In this document: in pieces, positions 26,775-35,412 of the stretch | How positions within the stretch are numbered: the first letter of the stretch is position 1 | How the letters are laid out: the number at the start of each line of letters is the position of its first letter | NCBI GenBank assembly: GCA_937895935.1 | Contig: CALBKX010000018.1 | Location: 1-58,201 of the forward strand | From: an uncultured Clostridia bacterium | Lineage (GTDB): Bacteria > Bacillota > Clostridia > Christensenellales > UBA1242 | DNA length: 58,201 nucleotides | Direction: 5' to 3' | Position numbers and translations under genes: made by a program | The notes under the pieces: model-generated | The model's database searches: none | Told to the model about the DNA's origin: nothing | Seen by the model: only the letters and a program-made list of their open reading frames with translations

Positions 26775-26820
26775 TAATAAATATATTTTGTAAAAAAACA
26801 ATAAAATTTTAATTGAAAAA

Positions 26821-26867
26821 ACAAGACAAATTTTTGCAAAGTTGCAAGAATTTGTCTTGTTTTTTTA
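26821..26867. terminator. Bidirectional terminator
   Basis: ACAAGACAAATT and AATTTGTCTTGT arms flanked by A-run and T-run, so it can stop both the plus-strand nucleotidyltransferase and the minus-strand glycosyltransferase. Confidence 0.85.
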
Positions 26868-26913
26868 GTTAATAAAATATTTTTTTAATTAATTATATAA
26901 AAATTTTTACATT

Positions 26914-27897
26914 TTATTTTATTCTTTTTCTTAAAAAAAGTTTAAATAAAGGATATGTTAAAGGAACAAAAATTCTCCTATAAAGATGATTTCTCTCACA
27001 AGATTTTATATATTTCATATTTTCTTTTAAATCTTGTAAAAGTCCAGAAATTATTTCTTTATTTGAATAGTCACTTTTATAGATATAAAATAACATTTCA
27101 ACACAAACAAGCCCTTTCCAACTTTTAATATATTTGTGTGCTATTGGAAATTTATCTTTCGTGTGTTCTATAGCATAATTAATGCCTATAAAATCTGTAA
27201 GCCTTTTTTCATTAAAGGAACTATGCACTAAACTGCCTTTTCGTTGGCGGTAATAATATAAACGTTTTTTTGTAAAAACTGCTTTATTTGAAAATGATAA
27301 ATATCTTATATTAAATTCAACATCTTCTCCATATTTAATATTTTCATTAAAAACATTTGGATAAATGTCTATTTTTTTTAGTAAATCGTGTTTATATAAT
27401 TTATTCCATACACAAACATCAAATAATCTACCACTATACAATTGACATATTGTATCTTCTTGATTAAATATTTTCAATTTTTTGCTATATTTAACTATTT
27501 TATTAAAGTTTAATTTATAATTTTCTTTAACGCGCTTATATCTACAAATAGAAATATCCGCATTTTGTTCTGTAATAATTTTATGTAACACTTCTAAAAT
27601 GTTTGGTGATAAAATATCATCTGAATCAAAAAAATAAATATATTTCCCAGTTGCATAAGCAAGTCCTGCATTCCTTGCACTACTAAGCCCGCCATTTATT
27701 TTGTCAACAACTTTGCAATTGGGTTTGTTTTTACAAAAATTATTTAGAATATTTAAAGTGTTGTCTTTTGAGCCATCATTAACAAAAATCATTTCTAAAT
27801 TTTTATATGTTTGATGTACTAAGCTATTAAAGCAGTCTGGTAAAAACTTTTCCACATTATAACAAGGCACAATTACCGAAATTAAATCGTTTTGCAT
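26914..27897 (-). CDS. Glycosyltransferase family 2
   Basis: A soluble GT2 of the EpsH/CpsI type. The N-terminus reads SVIVPCYNVEKFLPDC, followed by FVNDGSKDNT, the acceptor-site NGGLSSARNAGL and the metal-binding FFDSDD near residue 90. The C-terminal half is basic and helical, probably for membrane association. The start overlaps the upstream GT4 gene by 16 nt. The donor and acceptor are unknown. Together the two genes suit capsule, glycolipid or teichoic-type glycan synthesis. Confidence 0.88.
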   Translation of the reverse strand: MQNDLISVIVPCYNVEKFLPDCFNSLVHQTYKNLEMIFVNDGSKDNTLNILNNFCKNKPNCKVVDKINGGLSSARNAGLAYATGKYIYFFDSDDILSPNILEVLHKIITEQNADISICRYKRVKENYKLNFNKIVKYSKKLKIFNQEDTICQLYSGRLFDVCVWNKLYKHDLLKKIDIYPNVFNENIKYGEDVEFNIRYLSFSNKAVFTKKRLYYYRQRKGSLVHSSFNEKRLTDFIGINYAIEHTKDKFPIAHKYIKSWKGLVCVEMLFYIYKSDYSNKEIISGLLQDLKENMKYIKSCERNHLYRRIFVPLTYPLFKLFLRKRIK

Positions 27898-29081
27898 TTT
27901 TTCTCCTTAATCAAATTTTGATATTTAGCGTAAATTGTAGGCATTAATTCATCCCAAGTTAAATATAAATCATTTTTACTGTTTAACTTAACTTTTTGAT
28001 ATTCATTATCATTGTTAAAAATATCTATAATTTTTTGAGCAAATAATTCTTTATTATCTTCACCAATATAGCCATTTTTGTTTTCTGAAATGGTTGATGA
28101 AGCTAGACTATTTTTTATAAAAATTGTAGGTACTGAAAAAGCAGCCGCTTCAATCCTAACGATACCATCCGTATCATATGAAGAAGGGAAAATATGTAAA
28201 TCAGAAATAGAAATAAATTTGCTTTTTAAATTTGCATCTGAAATTCTACCAACAAAAATCACATTTTTATCTAACCTTAACTTTTTAACCCTTTTGATAA
28301 AATGTTTTTTATCTTTTCCATCACCAATTAACAGCAGTTTAAATTCAAAATGTTTATCCTTTAAATCTTTACAGACATCAAGCACAAAATCTAAATTTTT
28401 TAACTTATGTATTCTTCCAATATTAATTAAAATTTTTTCATTATCTTTTATATTATATTTTGCTTTTATTTCATTTTTAAAAGAATGAATTTCCGCTTTA
28501 CTAAAATTATTGATTAAATCGGTTGCGTTTGGAATAATTTCTGCTTTGCCAGTAAAACCATATTCTCTAGCCAAATTTGCACAACCAGAACTCATTGTCC
28601 AAAGAACATCCGCTCTATTAAAAGTTTTAGCAATTGTTCGAACCATTGCTTTTGTAATAAGAATGCTATGTGTAGACTTGTAAAAATCTTTCTTATATTG
28701 ACTATGCAATGTAGCAATTACAGGAATATTATTCTTTTTCCCATAAATTGAACCCATTTTTCCTATTGAGAATGGGGAATGAATATGTATTAAATCCAAA
28801 TTGGCATCTTTAATTGCTTGTATAAAACTTTTATCCTTTTTTGGAAGAGGCAAACTATAATCTAATCCAATAAAACCCAGGTCAAGAGCTTTACATCTGA
28901 CAACCTTATATGGAAGAGAAGTATCATCAAAACTGCATCCATTTTTTGATTTTGGCGCAAAAACAGTTACATTTGCAACTTTACACAGCCTTTTTGCATA
29001 ATTATCTACAACACTAACTACTCCATCAATCATTGGGTAAAAAGTATCTATAAAAAGTCCTATATTTAATTTTTTATCCAT
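27882..29081 (-). CDS. Glycosyltransferase family 4
   Basis: A GT-B fold enzyme with the N-terminus LNIGLFIDTFYPMIDGVVSVV and HIHSPFSIGKMG, as in 1,2-diacylglycerol glucosyltransferases of Gram-positive bacteria. The C-terminal domain has INIGRIHKLKN, LLIGDG and the EAAAFSVPT nucleotide-sugar region. It may therefore make a membrane glycolipid; this is a family-level guess. I start it at the ATG at 29081; a GTG six bases upstream is also possible. Confidence 0.85.
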   Translation of the reverse strand: MDKKLNIGLFIDTFYPMIDGVVSVVDNYAKRLCKVANVTVFAPKSKNGCSFDDTSLPYKVVRCKALDLGFIGLDYSLPLPKKDKSFIQAIKDANLDLIHIHSPFSIGKMGSIYGKKNNIPVIATLHSQYKKDFYKSTHSILITKAMVRTIAKTFNRADVLWTMSSGCANLAREYGFTGKAEIIPNATDLINNFSKAEIHSFKNEIKAKYNIKDNEKILINIGRIHKLKNLDFVLDVCKDLKDKHFEFKLLLIGDGKDKKHFIKRVKKLRLDKNVIFVGRISDANLKSKFISISDLHIFPSSYDTDGIVRIEAAAFSVPTIFIKNSLASSTISENKNGYIGEDNKELFAQKIIDIFNNDNEYQKVKLNSKNDLYLTWDELMPTIYAKYQNLIKEKKCKTI

Positions 29082-29236
29082 AACCACCCGACATACTTTT
29101 TAAATTTTAGTTTATGTATAAATAGAATATCATAATAAAAAACAAATAACAAGGTTTAATTCAAATTGCATATAAAATTACACAAACGGATGTATTGCAT
29201 AAAATAAAAATTTGATACTGTTATTCATATAAAAAA

Positions 29237-29273
29237 ACAAAGCAAAATTGTTTGAATTACAATTTTGCTTTGT
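29237..29273 (-). terminator. Terminator after the YjzC-like gene
   Basis: ACAAAGCAAAATTGT and ACAATTTTGCTTTGT arms, with seven Ts on the minus strand after the hairpin. A weaker hairpin, AATCTTTAA/TTAAAGAATT (29281-29310), lies between it and the gene. Confidence 0.8.
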
Positions 29274-29312
29274 GAATTTAAAAATTCTTTAAGAGCATTA
29301 AAGATTTTTTAA

Positions 29313-29468
29313 TTATTCAGCGAATTCGTAGTAATATTCGCTGCTTTGAGTAGGTGGTAAGTGTTCGCCTTTTTCCACACTAACACTTGCCATATGTCTA
29401 CCGTTTTTATCGCAAACTGCATAGTTACCAGTTTTAGGTGCTAAATCACCAGGATTTAATCTGTGCAT
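29313..29468 (-). CDS. YjzC-like small protein, 51 aa
   Basis: A 51-residue protein starting MHRLNPGDLAPKTGNYAVCD and ending SSEYYYEFAE. The pattern (a short basic start, PGD/GxxAPxTGxY, then a strand rich in charged residues and a KGExLPPT motif) resembles the YjzC family of Bacillus, whose function is unknown. The AAGGAGGG site four bases before the ATG is among the strongest in the window, suggesting high expression. It is divergent from the next small gene. Confidence 0.75.
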   Translation of the reverse strand: MHRLNPGDLAPKTGNYAVCDKNGRHMASVSVEKGEHLPPTQSSEYYYEFAE

Positions 29469-29538
29469 ATTTCCCTCCTTTTAAAAATAGTTTGTTCAAA
29501 TACATTTATATTATTCAAAACTTTTTTTAAAAAAGGTA

Positions 29539-29567
29539 TAGACAACATCAAAAAAGTGTGGTAATAT
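29539..29567 (+). promoter_or_regulatory. Promoter of the 63-aa protein gene
   Basis: TAGACA (29539-29544), a 17-nt spacer and TAATAT (29562-29567), 26 nt before the ATG at 29594. Confidence 0.5.
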
Positions 29568-29593
29568 ATTGTCATAAAAAGGTGGAGGTACTT

Positions 29594-29785
29594 ATGCCAA
29601 AAACATTAATTAGCACATATACATCAATCGAAACTGGTAAAATTGGCGATGTTTTAAAAGTTAACAAAATTATAAGTGAGCAGGATATTGTTCCTAATAT
29701 ACAAAAAGAAGTTTGTTTTGGAAAGTTTTCAAAAAAATTGTCTTTAAAAAATAAAGTAGCTTGTGCCGATATGGGTAGAGAGTAA
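29594..29785 (+). CDS. Small protein of unknown function, 63 aa
   Basis: Begins MPKTLISTYTSIETGKIGD and ends NKVACADMGRE. No signal peptide or membrane segment is present. Two Cys occur, one in EVCFGKF and one in VACADMG. The ATG at 29594 follows GGTGGAGG; upstream codons in the same frame lie before this site and are not needed. It has its own promoter and terminator. No family is recognised. Confidence 0.65.
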   Translation: MPKTLISTYTSIETGKIGDVLKVNKIISEQDIVPNIQKEVCFGKFSKKLSLKNKVACADMGRE

Positions 29786-29803
29786 GTTTTTGTAAACTAT
29801 TTA

Positions 29804-29835
29804 AAAGAGTTCTAGTTATTAGAATTCTTTTTTTG
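29804..29835 (+). terminator. Terminator after the 63-aa protein gene
   Basis: AAAGAGTTCTA and TAGAATTCTTT arms followed by further Ts. Confidence 0.8.
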
Positions 29836-29909
29836 TTTTTATGTTGAAACTTAAAGTTTTTATAAAACAAACTTTTTCGTACTTTTATTTACAAAATTTG
29901 CAAAAATAT

Positions 29910-29938
29910 TTGGTTAAATAAAATTGTTGTGTTAGAAT
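29910..29938 (+). promoter_or_regulatory. Promoter of the HicB-like gene
   Basis: TTGGTT, 17 nt, TAGAAT, followed by an AAAGGGG ribosome site. Confidence 0.5.
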
Positions 29939-29961
29939 AAACTAATAAAGGGGCATATTTT

Positions 29962-30237
29962 ATGGAGCAATATATTTTTCCTGCAGTTTTTTTCCAAGAA
30001 GAAGATGAGTCAGATTATACTGTCGTTTTTCCAGATTTAAATATTTATACTGATGGCAAAACTCTTGTCGAAGCTTTTTTATTTGCTAAGGATTATTTAA
30101 AAGTATATTGCACCTATGCAAAGAAGTATGATGTTGAAATAGTAAAACCAGCAAAGTTGACTGATGTTATTAGTAAATTTCCAAAAGCCATTTGTATGCT
30201 GGTTGATGCTATTGTTCCAGAAAAAGTTAGTGATTAA
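29962..30237 (+). CDS. HicB-like protein without HicA
   Basis: The 91-residue product has the HicB partial RNase H-like fold: YIFPAVFFQEEDESDYTVVFPDLN followed by TDGKTLVEAFLFAKDYL. HicB normally neutralises the HicA mRNA interferase and often represses the operon through a C-terminal DNA-binding domain. Here neither a HicA gene nor such a domain is present, so this is an orphan of the kind common in Bacillota. Its role is unknown. Confidence 0.8.
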   Translation: MEQYIFPAVFFQEEDESDYTVVFPDLNIYTDGKTLVEAFLFAKDYLKVYCTYAKKYDVEIVKPAKLTDVISKFPKAICMLVDAIVPEKVSD

Positions 30238-30303
30238 ATTTTTCATCAAAATAATTAGTTAATGGAAAATTAAAAAGTTACATTTTTATTTTTAAAACAA
30301 TAA

Positions 30304-30342
30304 AAAAACTAGAAAAGGTTATTATACTTTTCTAGTTTTTTA
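30304..30342. terminator. Bidirectional terminator
   Basis: AACTAGAAAAG and CTTTTCTAGTT arms, with A and T runs on both sides, between convergent genes. Confidence 0.8.
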
Positions 30343-30423
30343 ATGTAAGTACATTTAAGTAGGGAATAACCATACTAAAAAACGACTCTTTGCTAAAGCA
30401 AAAAGAGAATGATTTAATTTTAG

Positions 30424-31215
30424 TTATCTTTCCATTTCAACATCATTGTTCTTTTTGCTAAAAGTTTCTTGCTTTTTAACAACATTTTTAAGTTTCACTT
30501 CTTTAAATTTCACTTCAGTTTCATTTGAAACTTTATCTTGTTTTTCTTGTTCTTTTGGTTTTGCTTCTATATTCTCTTTTGGTTTTGTAACAATTTGCTC
30601 TTTTTGTTGTTTTAAATTGTTTTCAATTATTTTTCTGGCTTGCTCTTTAATTGCTTCATTATCCTTATTAGTTGTTTCATTTTCATTTTTGATTAAATTG
30701 TATATTATTTTTTCAACACTGAAATTTTTTGTAAAACTGCTTTCCATTTCATCACTCAAACTCCAATTGATTGATAACAAATTAATATACAATTGATATA
30801 AATTTTTTTCTTTTTTTAATTTTTTTATATATTTTTTTATTAATTCAATATATAGTTGAAGTAAAAACATAATTTTTGCATATGTTTGTTTAAGTTTTAA
30901 AGAAGAACAATCATTGATTTTGACGGCAAGCGTATCAAAAAGATGCAAAGCATTTTCAAGAGATAAATTAAATGCTTTTGCAATTTCATTATAGTCTTGC
31001 TCTAAAAATTGTGGAGATGTGATTTCTTTTTTGTTCTTTTCATTTTCCAAAAAGTCAGTAATAAAACTTTCGCTCAATTCAAAATCATTTCCAAGAGGAT
31101 TGAATCCGTCTTGAACATAACTTTCTCCCAGTTCTTCATTATATAAATTTAAAGCATTTAAAACATTAAAATTAACATTAATGACCTGTTCATTTTTTGT
31201 TTCTTCATTTTTCAT
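30424..31215 (-). CDS. Protein of unknown function, coiled coil
   Basis: A 263-residue soluble protein. Residues 1-170 are mostly helical and Leu/Asn/Glu-rich. Residues after about 190 are a Lys/Glu/Gln-rich low-complexity tail, probably disordered or coiled coil. I place the start at the ATG at 31215, because a promoter (TTGACT, 18 nt, TATACT) ends 6 nt before it and no Shine-Dalgarno exists. A longer frame upstream would run through that promoter. No family is recognised. Confidence 0.65.
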   Translation of the reverse strand: MKNEETKNEQVINVNFNVLNALNLYNEELGESYVQDGFNPLGNDFELSESFITDFLENEKNKKEITSPQFLEQDYNEIAKAFNLSLENALHLFDTLAVKINDCSSLKLKQTYAKIMFLLQLYIELIKKYIKKLKKEKNLYQLYINLLSINWSLSDEMESSFTKNFSVEKIIYNLIKNENETTNKDNEAIKEQARKIIENNLKQQKEQIVTKPKENIEAKPKEQEKQDKVSNETEVKFKEVKLKNVVKKQETFSKKNNDVEMER

Positions 31216-31221
31216 AACTAT

Positions 31222-31251
31222 AGTATATAACAAAAATAAAATTAAAGTCAA
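31222..31251 (-). promoter_or_regulatory. Leaderless-type promoter
   Basis: On the minus strand, TTGACT (31246-31251), an 18-nt spacer and TATACT (31222-31227) end 6 nt before the ATG at 31215. Confidence 0.6.
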
Positions 31252-31339
31252 TTTTTTGGTTGCTATTGATTTCATAGATAAAATCAAAGAAAACATTTTG
31301 TTTCCCTAATCAAAATATTTAATGAAAAAAGGTTAATTT

Positions 31340-31368
31340 TTGACTTTTTGTTAAAAACATATTAAAAT
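31340..31368 (+). promoter_or_regulatory. Leaderless-type promoter of tatD
   Basis: TTGACT (31340-31345), a 17-nt spacer and TAAAAT (31363-31368). The -10 box covers an earlier in-frame ATG at 31367, so that ATG cannot be in the mRNA. The ATG at 31376 lies 7 nt past the box. Confidence 0.7.
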
Positions 31369-31375
31369 GTTATTT

Positions 31376-32146
31376 ATGATAGATTCACACGCACATCTAC
31401 AAGATGAAAAATTTAATGATATTGAGAAAATAATAAATAATGCGAAAAACGCAAATGTAACAAAAATTATTTGCGCAAGTTCTTCAATTTCTACTTCAAA
31501 AAAAGCAGTGGAGATTGCAAATAGATTTAAAAATGTTTATGCCACAATTGGCATACATCCTGAAGAAGCACAGGAGTGGAATGGTGACACGTTAAAAACA
31601 CTTGAAGACCTTGCGTTAAACGAGAAAGTTGTGGCGCTAGGCGAAACAGGTCTTGACTATTATTATGAATTTTGCTCTAGAGAAAAACAAAAAGAATCTT
31701 TTATATCACAAATAAAATTGAGCAACAAACTTAAACTTCCTCTTGTAATTCACACAAGAAATGCAAGCGGGGATACAATGGATATTATAAGAAAATATAG
31801 ATCATATTTAAATAATGGAGTTGTTATTCATTGCTATAGTATGAGTTTGGAAATATTGAGTGAAATTTTAAATTATGGTTTTTATATTTCATTAGGCGGA
31901 GCAATAACTTTTAAAAATGCAAGAAATTTACTTGATATAGCAAGAGCAGTTGATTTAGATAAACTTATGCTGGAAACAGATTGCCCATATATGGCTCCTG
32001 AGCCATTTAGAGGGGAAGTGAACGAACCCAAAAACATTGAATATGTTGCAAAAAAAATTGCTGAACTTAAAAATATTAGTTTTGAAGAGGTAGCCTCAAA
32101 AACAACAAATAATGCGATAAAATTTTTTAGATTAAAGGACAAATAA
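31376..32146 (+). CDS. tatD: TatD-family metal-dependent DNase
   Basis: TatD proteins are TIM-barrel metallo-hydrolases with 3'-5' exonuclease activity, used in DNA repair and in tRNA and D-aminoacyl processing in some species. Metal ligands are seen in DSHAHL, LGETGLDYY, VIHTRNA, IHCYS and LETDCPYM. The promoter fixes the start at 31376. The stop overlaps the rsmA start by one base, the same pairing as yabD and ksgA in Bacillus. Confidence 0.93.
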   Translation: MIDSHAHLQDEKFNDIEKIINNAKNANVTKIICASSSISTSKKAVEIANRFKNVYATIGIHPEEAQEWNGDTLKTLEDLALNEKVVALGETGLDYYYEFCSREKQKESFISQIKLSNKLKLPLVIHTRNASGDTMDIIRKYRSYLNNGVVIHCYSMSLEILSEILNYGFYISLGGAITFKNARNLLDIARAVDLDKLMLETDCPYMAPEPFRGEVNEPKNIEYVAKKIAELKNISFEEVASKTTNNAIKFFRLKDK

Positions 32147-32982
32147 TGGAAGAATTAGAAAATTTAAAGAATAATAATTTTACTTTTAACAAAAAGTTTG
32201 GTCAAAACTTTATTTTTGATAAAAATTTACTAAATGCAATAATTGAGCAAAGTGGAATAAATGAAAATGATGATGTTTTAGAAATAGGTCCTGGGGCAGG
32301 AACTTTAACAAAAGTGATTGCTTCAAAAGCTAAAAAGGTTATAAGTTATGAAATAGATAAAAATTTAAAGCCTATTTTAGAGCAAAATCTTGAAAAAGTT
32401 AATAATTCTAAAATAATTTTTGCAGATGCGCTAAAAACTGACATAAACGAAATTGAAAAAAACTTTGAAGGTAATTATAAAATTGTTGCAAATTTACCAT
32501 ATTATATAACTACTCCACTAATTTTTAAATTTTTAAAAAGCAAAAAAGTTTCAAGTATGTGCATTATGGTACAAAAAGAAGTAGGACAACGTTTAACAGC
32601 AAAAAACAACAGCTCAGAATATGGTGCAATTAGTGTTGTTCTTGATTTTTATGGCGAAGTAAAGATTTTAAGATTTGTACCACGCCAAATGTTTGTTCCT
32701 GCTCCAAACGTGGATTCTTGTGTTGTACAAATTGATTTTAATAGAGAAAAATACGATGTAAGTGGAGAACTTTTTGAAGCCATAGTTAAGTCAGCTTTCT
32801 CTTCAAGACGTAAAACATTAGCAAATAATTTAGAAAAAGACTTTGTTATTTCAAAACAAGAAGTATATGAAATGTTAAAAACTTTAAATTTATCTGAAAA
32901 GGCAAGAGGTGATTCTCTATCAACAGAGGATTTTGTTCAAATAAGTAAATTTTTCGACAAAAATGGTATAAAATCAAAATAA
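32146..32982 (+). CDS. rsmA: 16S rRNA dimethyladenosine transferase RsmA
   Basis: RsmA (KsgA) dimethylates A1518 and A1519 at the 3' end of 16S rRNA as a late step of small-subunit assembly. The start FGQNFIFD, SAM motif EIGPGAGTLT, the DAL acidic motif, the catalytic NLPYYITTPL and FVPAPNVDS are all present. It is translationally coupled to tatD. Confidence 0.96.
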   Translation: MEELENLKNNNFTFNKKFGQNFIFDKNLLNAIIEQSGINENDDVLEIGPGAGTLTKVIASKAKKVISYEIDKNLKPILEQNLEKVNNSKIIFADALKTDINEIEKNFEGNYKIVANLPYYITTPLIFKFLKSKKVSSMCIMVQKEVGQRLTAKNNSSEYGAISVVLDFYGEVKILRFVPRQMFVPAPNVDSCVVQIDFNREKYDVSGELFEAIVKSAFSSRRKTLANNLEKDFVISKQEVYEMLKTLNLSEKARGDSLSTEDFVQISKFFDKNGIKSK

Positions 32983-33050
32983 TTTTCATTTATCAAATTA
33001 AAATATATATCATATAATTAAGTTAGTCTTTAGTTGGAGGAAATTTTAAT

Positions 33051-33953
33051 ATGGTATATAAAAAGAGCGTTGTTTTAACCAGTGTAAATAAAGGCAAGGA
33101 AAAAGGTGTTTTAACCTTAGAATATGACGGCGGAGAAATTGTTGGAAATGTTAAATTATATAATTTTTCAGCCGAACCCGAAGGAATACTCAGTATTGGC
33201 ATATTGAATAACGGAAAGGTTTTAAAAGCGGGTTTAACTTATGAAAATGCTGGTTTTTATACATTTAAACTAAATGGAACAGATGATATAACAAATTTTT
33301 CCTGTGCACTTGTGAATTTAGTTAAAGGTGAGGCAAAGCCACTTCTTCAAGGGGCGTGCGGAAATATCCCAACAAGTGAAGAGCGTCTTGCCAACTCTCT
33401 TTCAGTATTTGAAGAAAACCCAACCTATGAAAATGTGAAAAATACTTTGGATAGTAATGGTATATATTTTGACAATCAAGAAGAAATAGAAAAATTAATA
33501 GATACAGAAATTTCAAATTGTGATAGCAAGTGCAGTGAATGTAAATATCGCGATGCATTTTTCAAATTGGAAGATTCAATTTCTGACGAAGTAGAAACGG
33601 AAACTGAAGACACCTTTTTTGATGGTATAAAGGACCAAATTGAAACATTATTTGATAAGTTCCCTGAAGAAGAAATTTTGAAAGAAATTATCCCAGATTC
33701 AAAATGGGTAAAAATTGATTATGAAGAGAAAGGCGAATATTATGTTGTAGGTCTATTGTATGAAGACAACAAAGTAAAATATGTTTGCTATGGAGTGCCT
33801 AGTATATATTCAGATGAACCACCAAAAGATCTTAAAGGATTCTCTCAATGGCTTCCTATTGATTCTAGAAAGGAAGAAAGTTTTGGTTATTGGGTTACAT
33901 ATCAAGATGCAGAAACTGGCGAAAACGTAAAATTAGAATATGAAAATATGTAA
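33051..33953 (+). CDS. Two-domain protein of unknown function
   Basis: Residues 1-105 form a beta-rich N-terminal domain (MVYKKSVVLTSVNKGKEKG, repeated short strands with Gly turns). Around residue 165 there is a CxxxCxxC cluster (CDSKCSECKYRD), probably a metal site. An acidic linker leads to a C-terminal beta domain (about 215-300) with GEYYVVGLLYE, VKYVCYGVP and SQWLPID...GYWVTYQD. I recall similar C-terminal modules in uncharacterised Clostridia proteins but no function. GGAGG precedes the ATG. Confidence 0.75.
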   Translation: MVYKKSVVLTSVNKGKEKGVLTLEYDGGEIVGNVKLYNFSAEPEGILSIGILNNGKVLKAGLTYENAGFYTFKLNGTDDITNFSCALVNLVKGEAKPLLQGACGNIPTSEERLANSLSVFEENPTYENVKNTLDSNGIYFDNQEEIEKLIDTEISNCDSKCSECKYRDAFFKLEDSISDEVETETEDTFFDGIKDQIETLFDKFPEEEILKEIIPDSKWVKIDYEEKGEYYVVGLLYEDNKVKYVCYGVPSIYSDEPPKDLKGFSQWLPIDSRKEESFGYWVTYQDAETGENVKLEYENM

Positions 33954-34027
33954 AAGTATGTTCTAAAATTTTAACAAAATAACAAATCTTAGTGTATTTG
34001 CTTTATTACTTTTAAAGCATTTTAAAA

Positions 34028-34053
34028 GCGTAAGCATATATACGCAATTTTTT
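34028..34053 (+). terminator. Probable terminator
   Basis: Short GCGTA and TACGC arms followed by AATTTTTT. Confidence 0.55.
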
Positions 34054-34096
34054 GTAGTTACCAAAAATATAGTTTAATAATTTATTAATATTCCTC

Positions 34097-34125
34097 TTGC
34101 ATTTATTGTCAAATATTGTTAAAAT
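34097..34125 (+). promoter_or_regulatory. Promoter of the guanylate kinase-like gene
   Basis: TTGCAT, 17 nt, TAAAAT, followed by AAAGGAGAA before the ATG at 34150. Confidence 0.6.
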
Positions 34126-34149
34126 AGCATAGCAAAAAGGAGAAACGCT

Positions 34150-34707
34150 ATGCTTATTATTATTTCTGGTTCCGCAGGTGTGGGTAAAAATACTGTTATG
34201 ACTGCACTTTTAGAAAAGTATGATAACATTAAATTATTACAATCTTGCACTACAAGAGCTCCTAGAAAAACCGATAGTGCTATGCATAATCCTTATATTT
34301 ATTTAACAAAAGAGCAGTTTGAACAAAAAATAAAAAACGGGGAAGTTTTTGAGCATGAGGAAATCCACCATAATTTTTATGGTATGCTTTATTCCTCTTT
34401 GGATACCATAGTCAATGATAAAGAAAATCACTATATTAAAGATATTGGAGTATTGGGTCAAAAAAGTATAAAAGATGCCTTAAAAGGTCGAACAAAAGTA
34501 TTGTCTATTTTTTTAACCGCCCCTAAAGAAGAATTGATTAAACGTTTAAAAATACGCGGTGATCACGATATTGATTTACGTATATCAAGAATGGAATTTG
34601 AACTTTCTTATGCTAAAAATTATGACGCAGTAATTGAAAATATCTCTTTAGAAAAAACTATAAAAGAAATTGAAAAATTAATTAAAAAATATGAAAAAAT
34701 TAAGTAA
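34150..34707 (+). CDS. Guanylate kinase-like protein
   Basis: Guanylate kinase converts GMP to GDP with ATP. The 185-residue product has a P-loop (GSAGVGKNT) and the GMP-site block SCTTRAPRKTD, and lid-like IRGDHDIDLRISRM. It differs from typical Gmk in several places: P-loop Asn in place of the usual Ser/Thr before the last Thr, and IKDIGVLG in place of the usual DIDVQG. It could be a divergent Gmk or a paralogue; whether a canonical gmk exists elsewhere cannot be seen here. Confidence 0.8.
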   Translation: MLIIISGSAGVGKNTVMTALLEKYDNIKLLQSCTTRAPRKTDSAMHNPYIYLTKEQFEQKIKNGEVFEHEEIHHNFYGMLYSSLDTIVNDKENHYIKDIGVLGQKSIKDALKGRTKVLSIFLTAPKEELIKRLKIRGDHDIDLRISRMEFELSYAKNYDAVIENISLEKTIKEIEKLIKKYEKIK

Positions 34708-34827
34708 ATTCTTTTATATATTAAAAAATAATAAAAATTTAAAATAATTTTTAAATATTTATAAAAAAGTTCAAAAATAAAGAAAAAATTTTATTTTTAA
34801 AGAGAAAAACTAAAAATTCAACAAAAA

Positions 34828-34872
34828 ACAAGGCAAAGTTAATGTTGCACACATTAATTTTGCCTTGTTTTA
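34828..34872. terminator. Bidirectional terminator
   Basis: ACAAGGCAAA and TTTGCCTTGT with inner TTAATGT/ACATTAA pairing, flanked by A and T runs, between convergent genes. Confidence 0.85.
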
Positions 34873-34939
34873 CAACTTAAAATTATTACATCATACATTT
34901 TTTTATAGACATTGTTTTATAATATCCATAATTTAATAG

Positions 34940-35248
34940 TTAATTTTTAGAGAATGCTTCTTTATTTTTTTCAATTTTACGTTTGTTGTACCATGCAGAT
35001 AATTCCTTATCTTTATAAACTTCTGCTATTTTTTTGTATTGCCTGTTAAGTTTTAATTCATTTGAGATTTTGTTTGCAAGATCTATAAGTTGATTGTCTA
35101 TAAATTCAATATGATTTTTATACCAAATTCTTTCACCCGCATCCATATATCCTTCTAAAAAATTCTTGCCAAAATGACTTGTTAAAATAATTCTTCTTTC
35201 CACTGTTAAACCATCAAATCTTTGAAAAAGTTGAGTTAATTTATCCAT
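34940..35248 (-). CDS. Protein of unknown function, 102 aa
   Basis: A small, basic, all-helical protein starting MDKLTQLFQRFDGLTVERR and ending in KNKEAFSKN. No signal peptide or membrane segment is present. GGGAGG before the ATG makes the gene call solid. No family is recognised. Confidence 0.7.
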   Translation of the reverse strand: MDKLTQLFQRFDGLTVERRIILTSHFGKNFLEGYMDAGERIWYKNHIEFIDNQLIDLANKISNELKLNRQYKKIAEVYKDKELSAWYNKRKIEKNKEAFSKN

Positions 35249-35349
35249 ATTTTGTAGCCTCCCTCATGTTTAAATATCTATAACTGACTCTTTTATGTAT
35301 ACTTATAATTTAACATAATTTTCTTTAAAAATCAATATCAAAAATTAGG

Positions 35350-35379
35350 TTGAAAAATTTTTTAAATATGTTGTATACT
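35350..35379 (+). promoter_or_regulatory. Promoter of the topoisomerase genes
   Basis: TTGAAA (35350-35355), 18 nt, TATACT (35374-35379), with the B-subunit ATG at 35413 behind AAAGGGAAAG. Confidence 0.6.
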
Positions 35380-35412
35380 AAAAAGGAAAGTTTTTTATAA
35401 AGGGAAAGTACT

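Noticed and set aside
29962..30237. HicAB toxin-antitoxin module
   Set aside because: Only a HicB-like protein is present; no HicA frame with a double-stranded RNA-binding-like fold lies on either side.
31367..31376. Earlier ATG for tatD at 31367
   Set aside because: It lies inside the -10 promoter box, and the TatD family starts at the residue given by the ATG at 31376.
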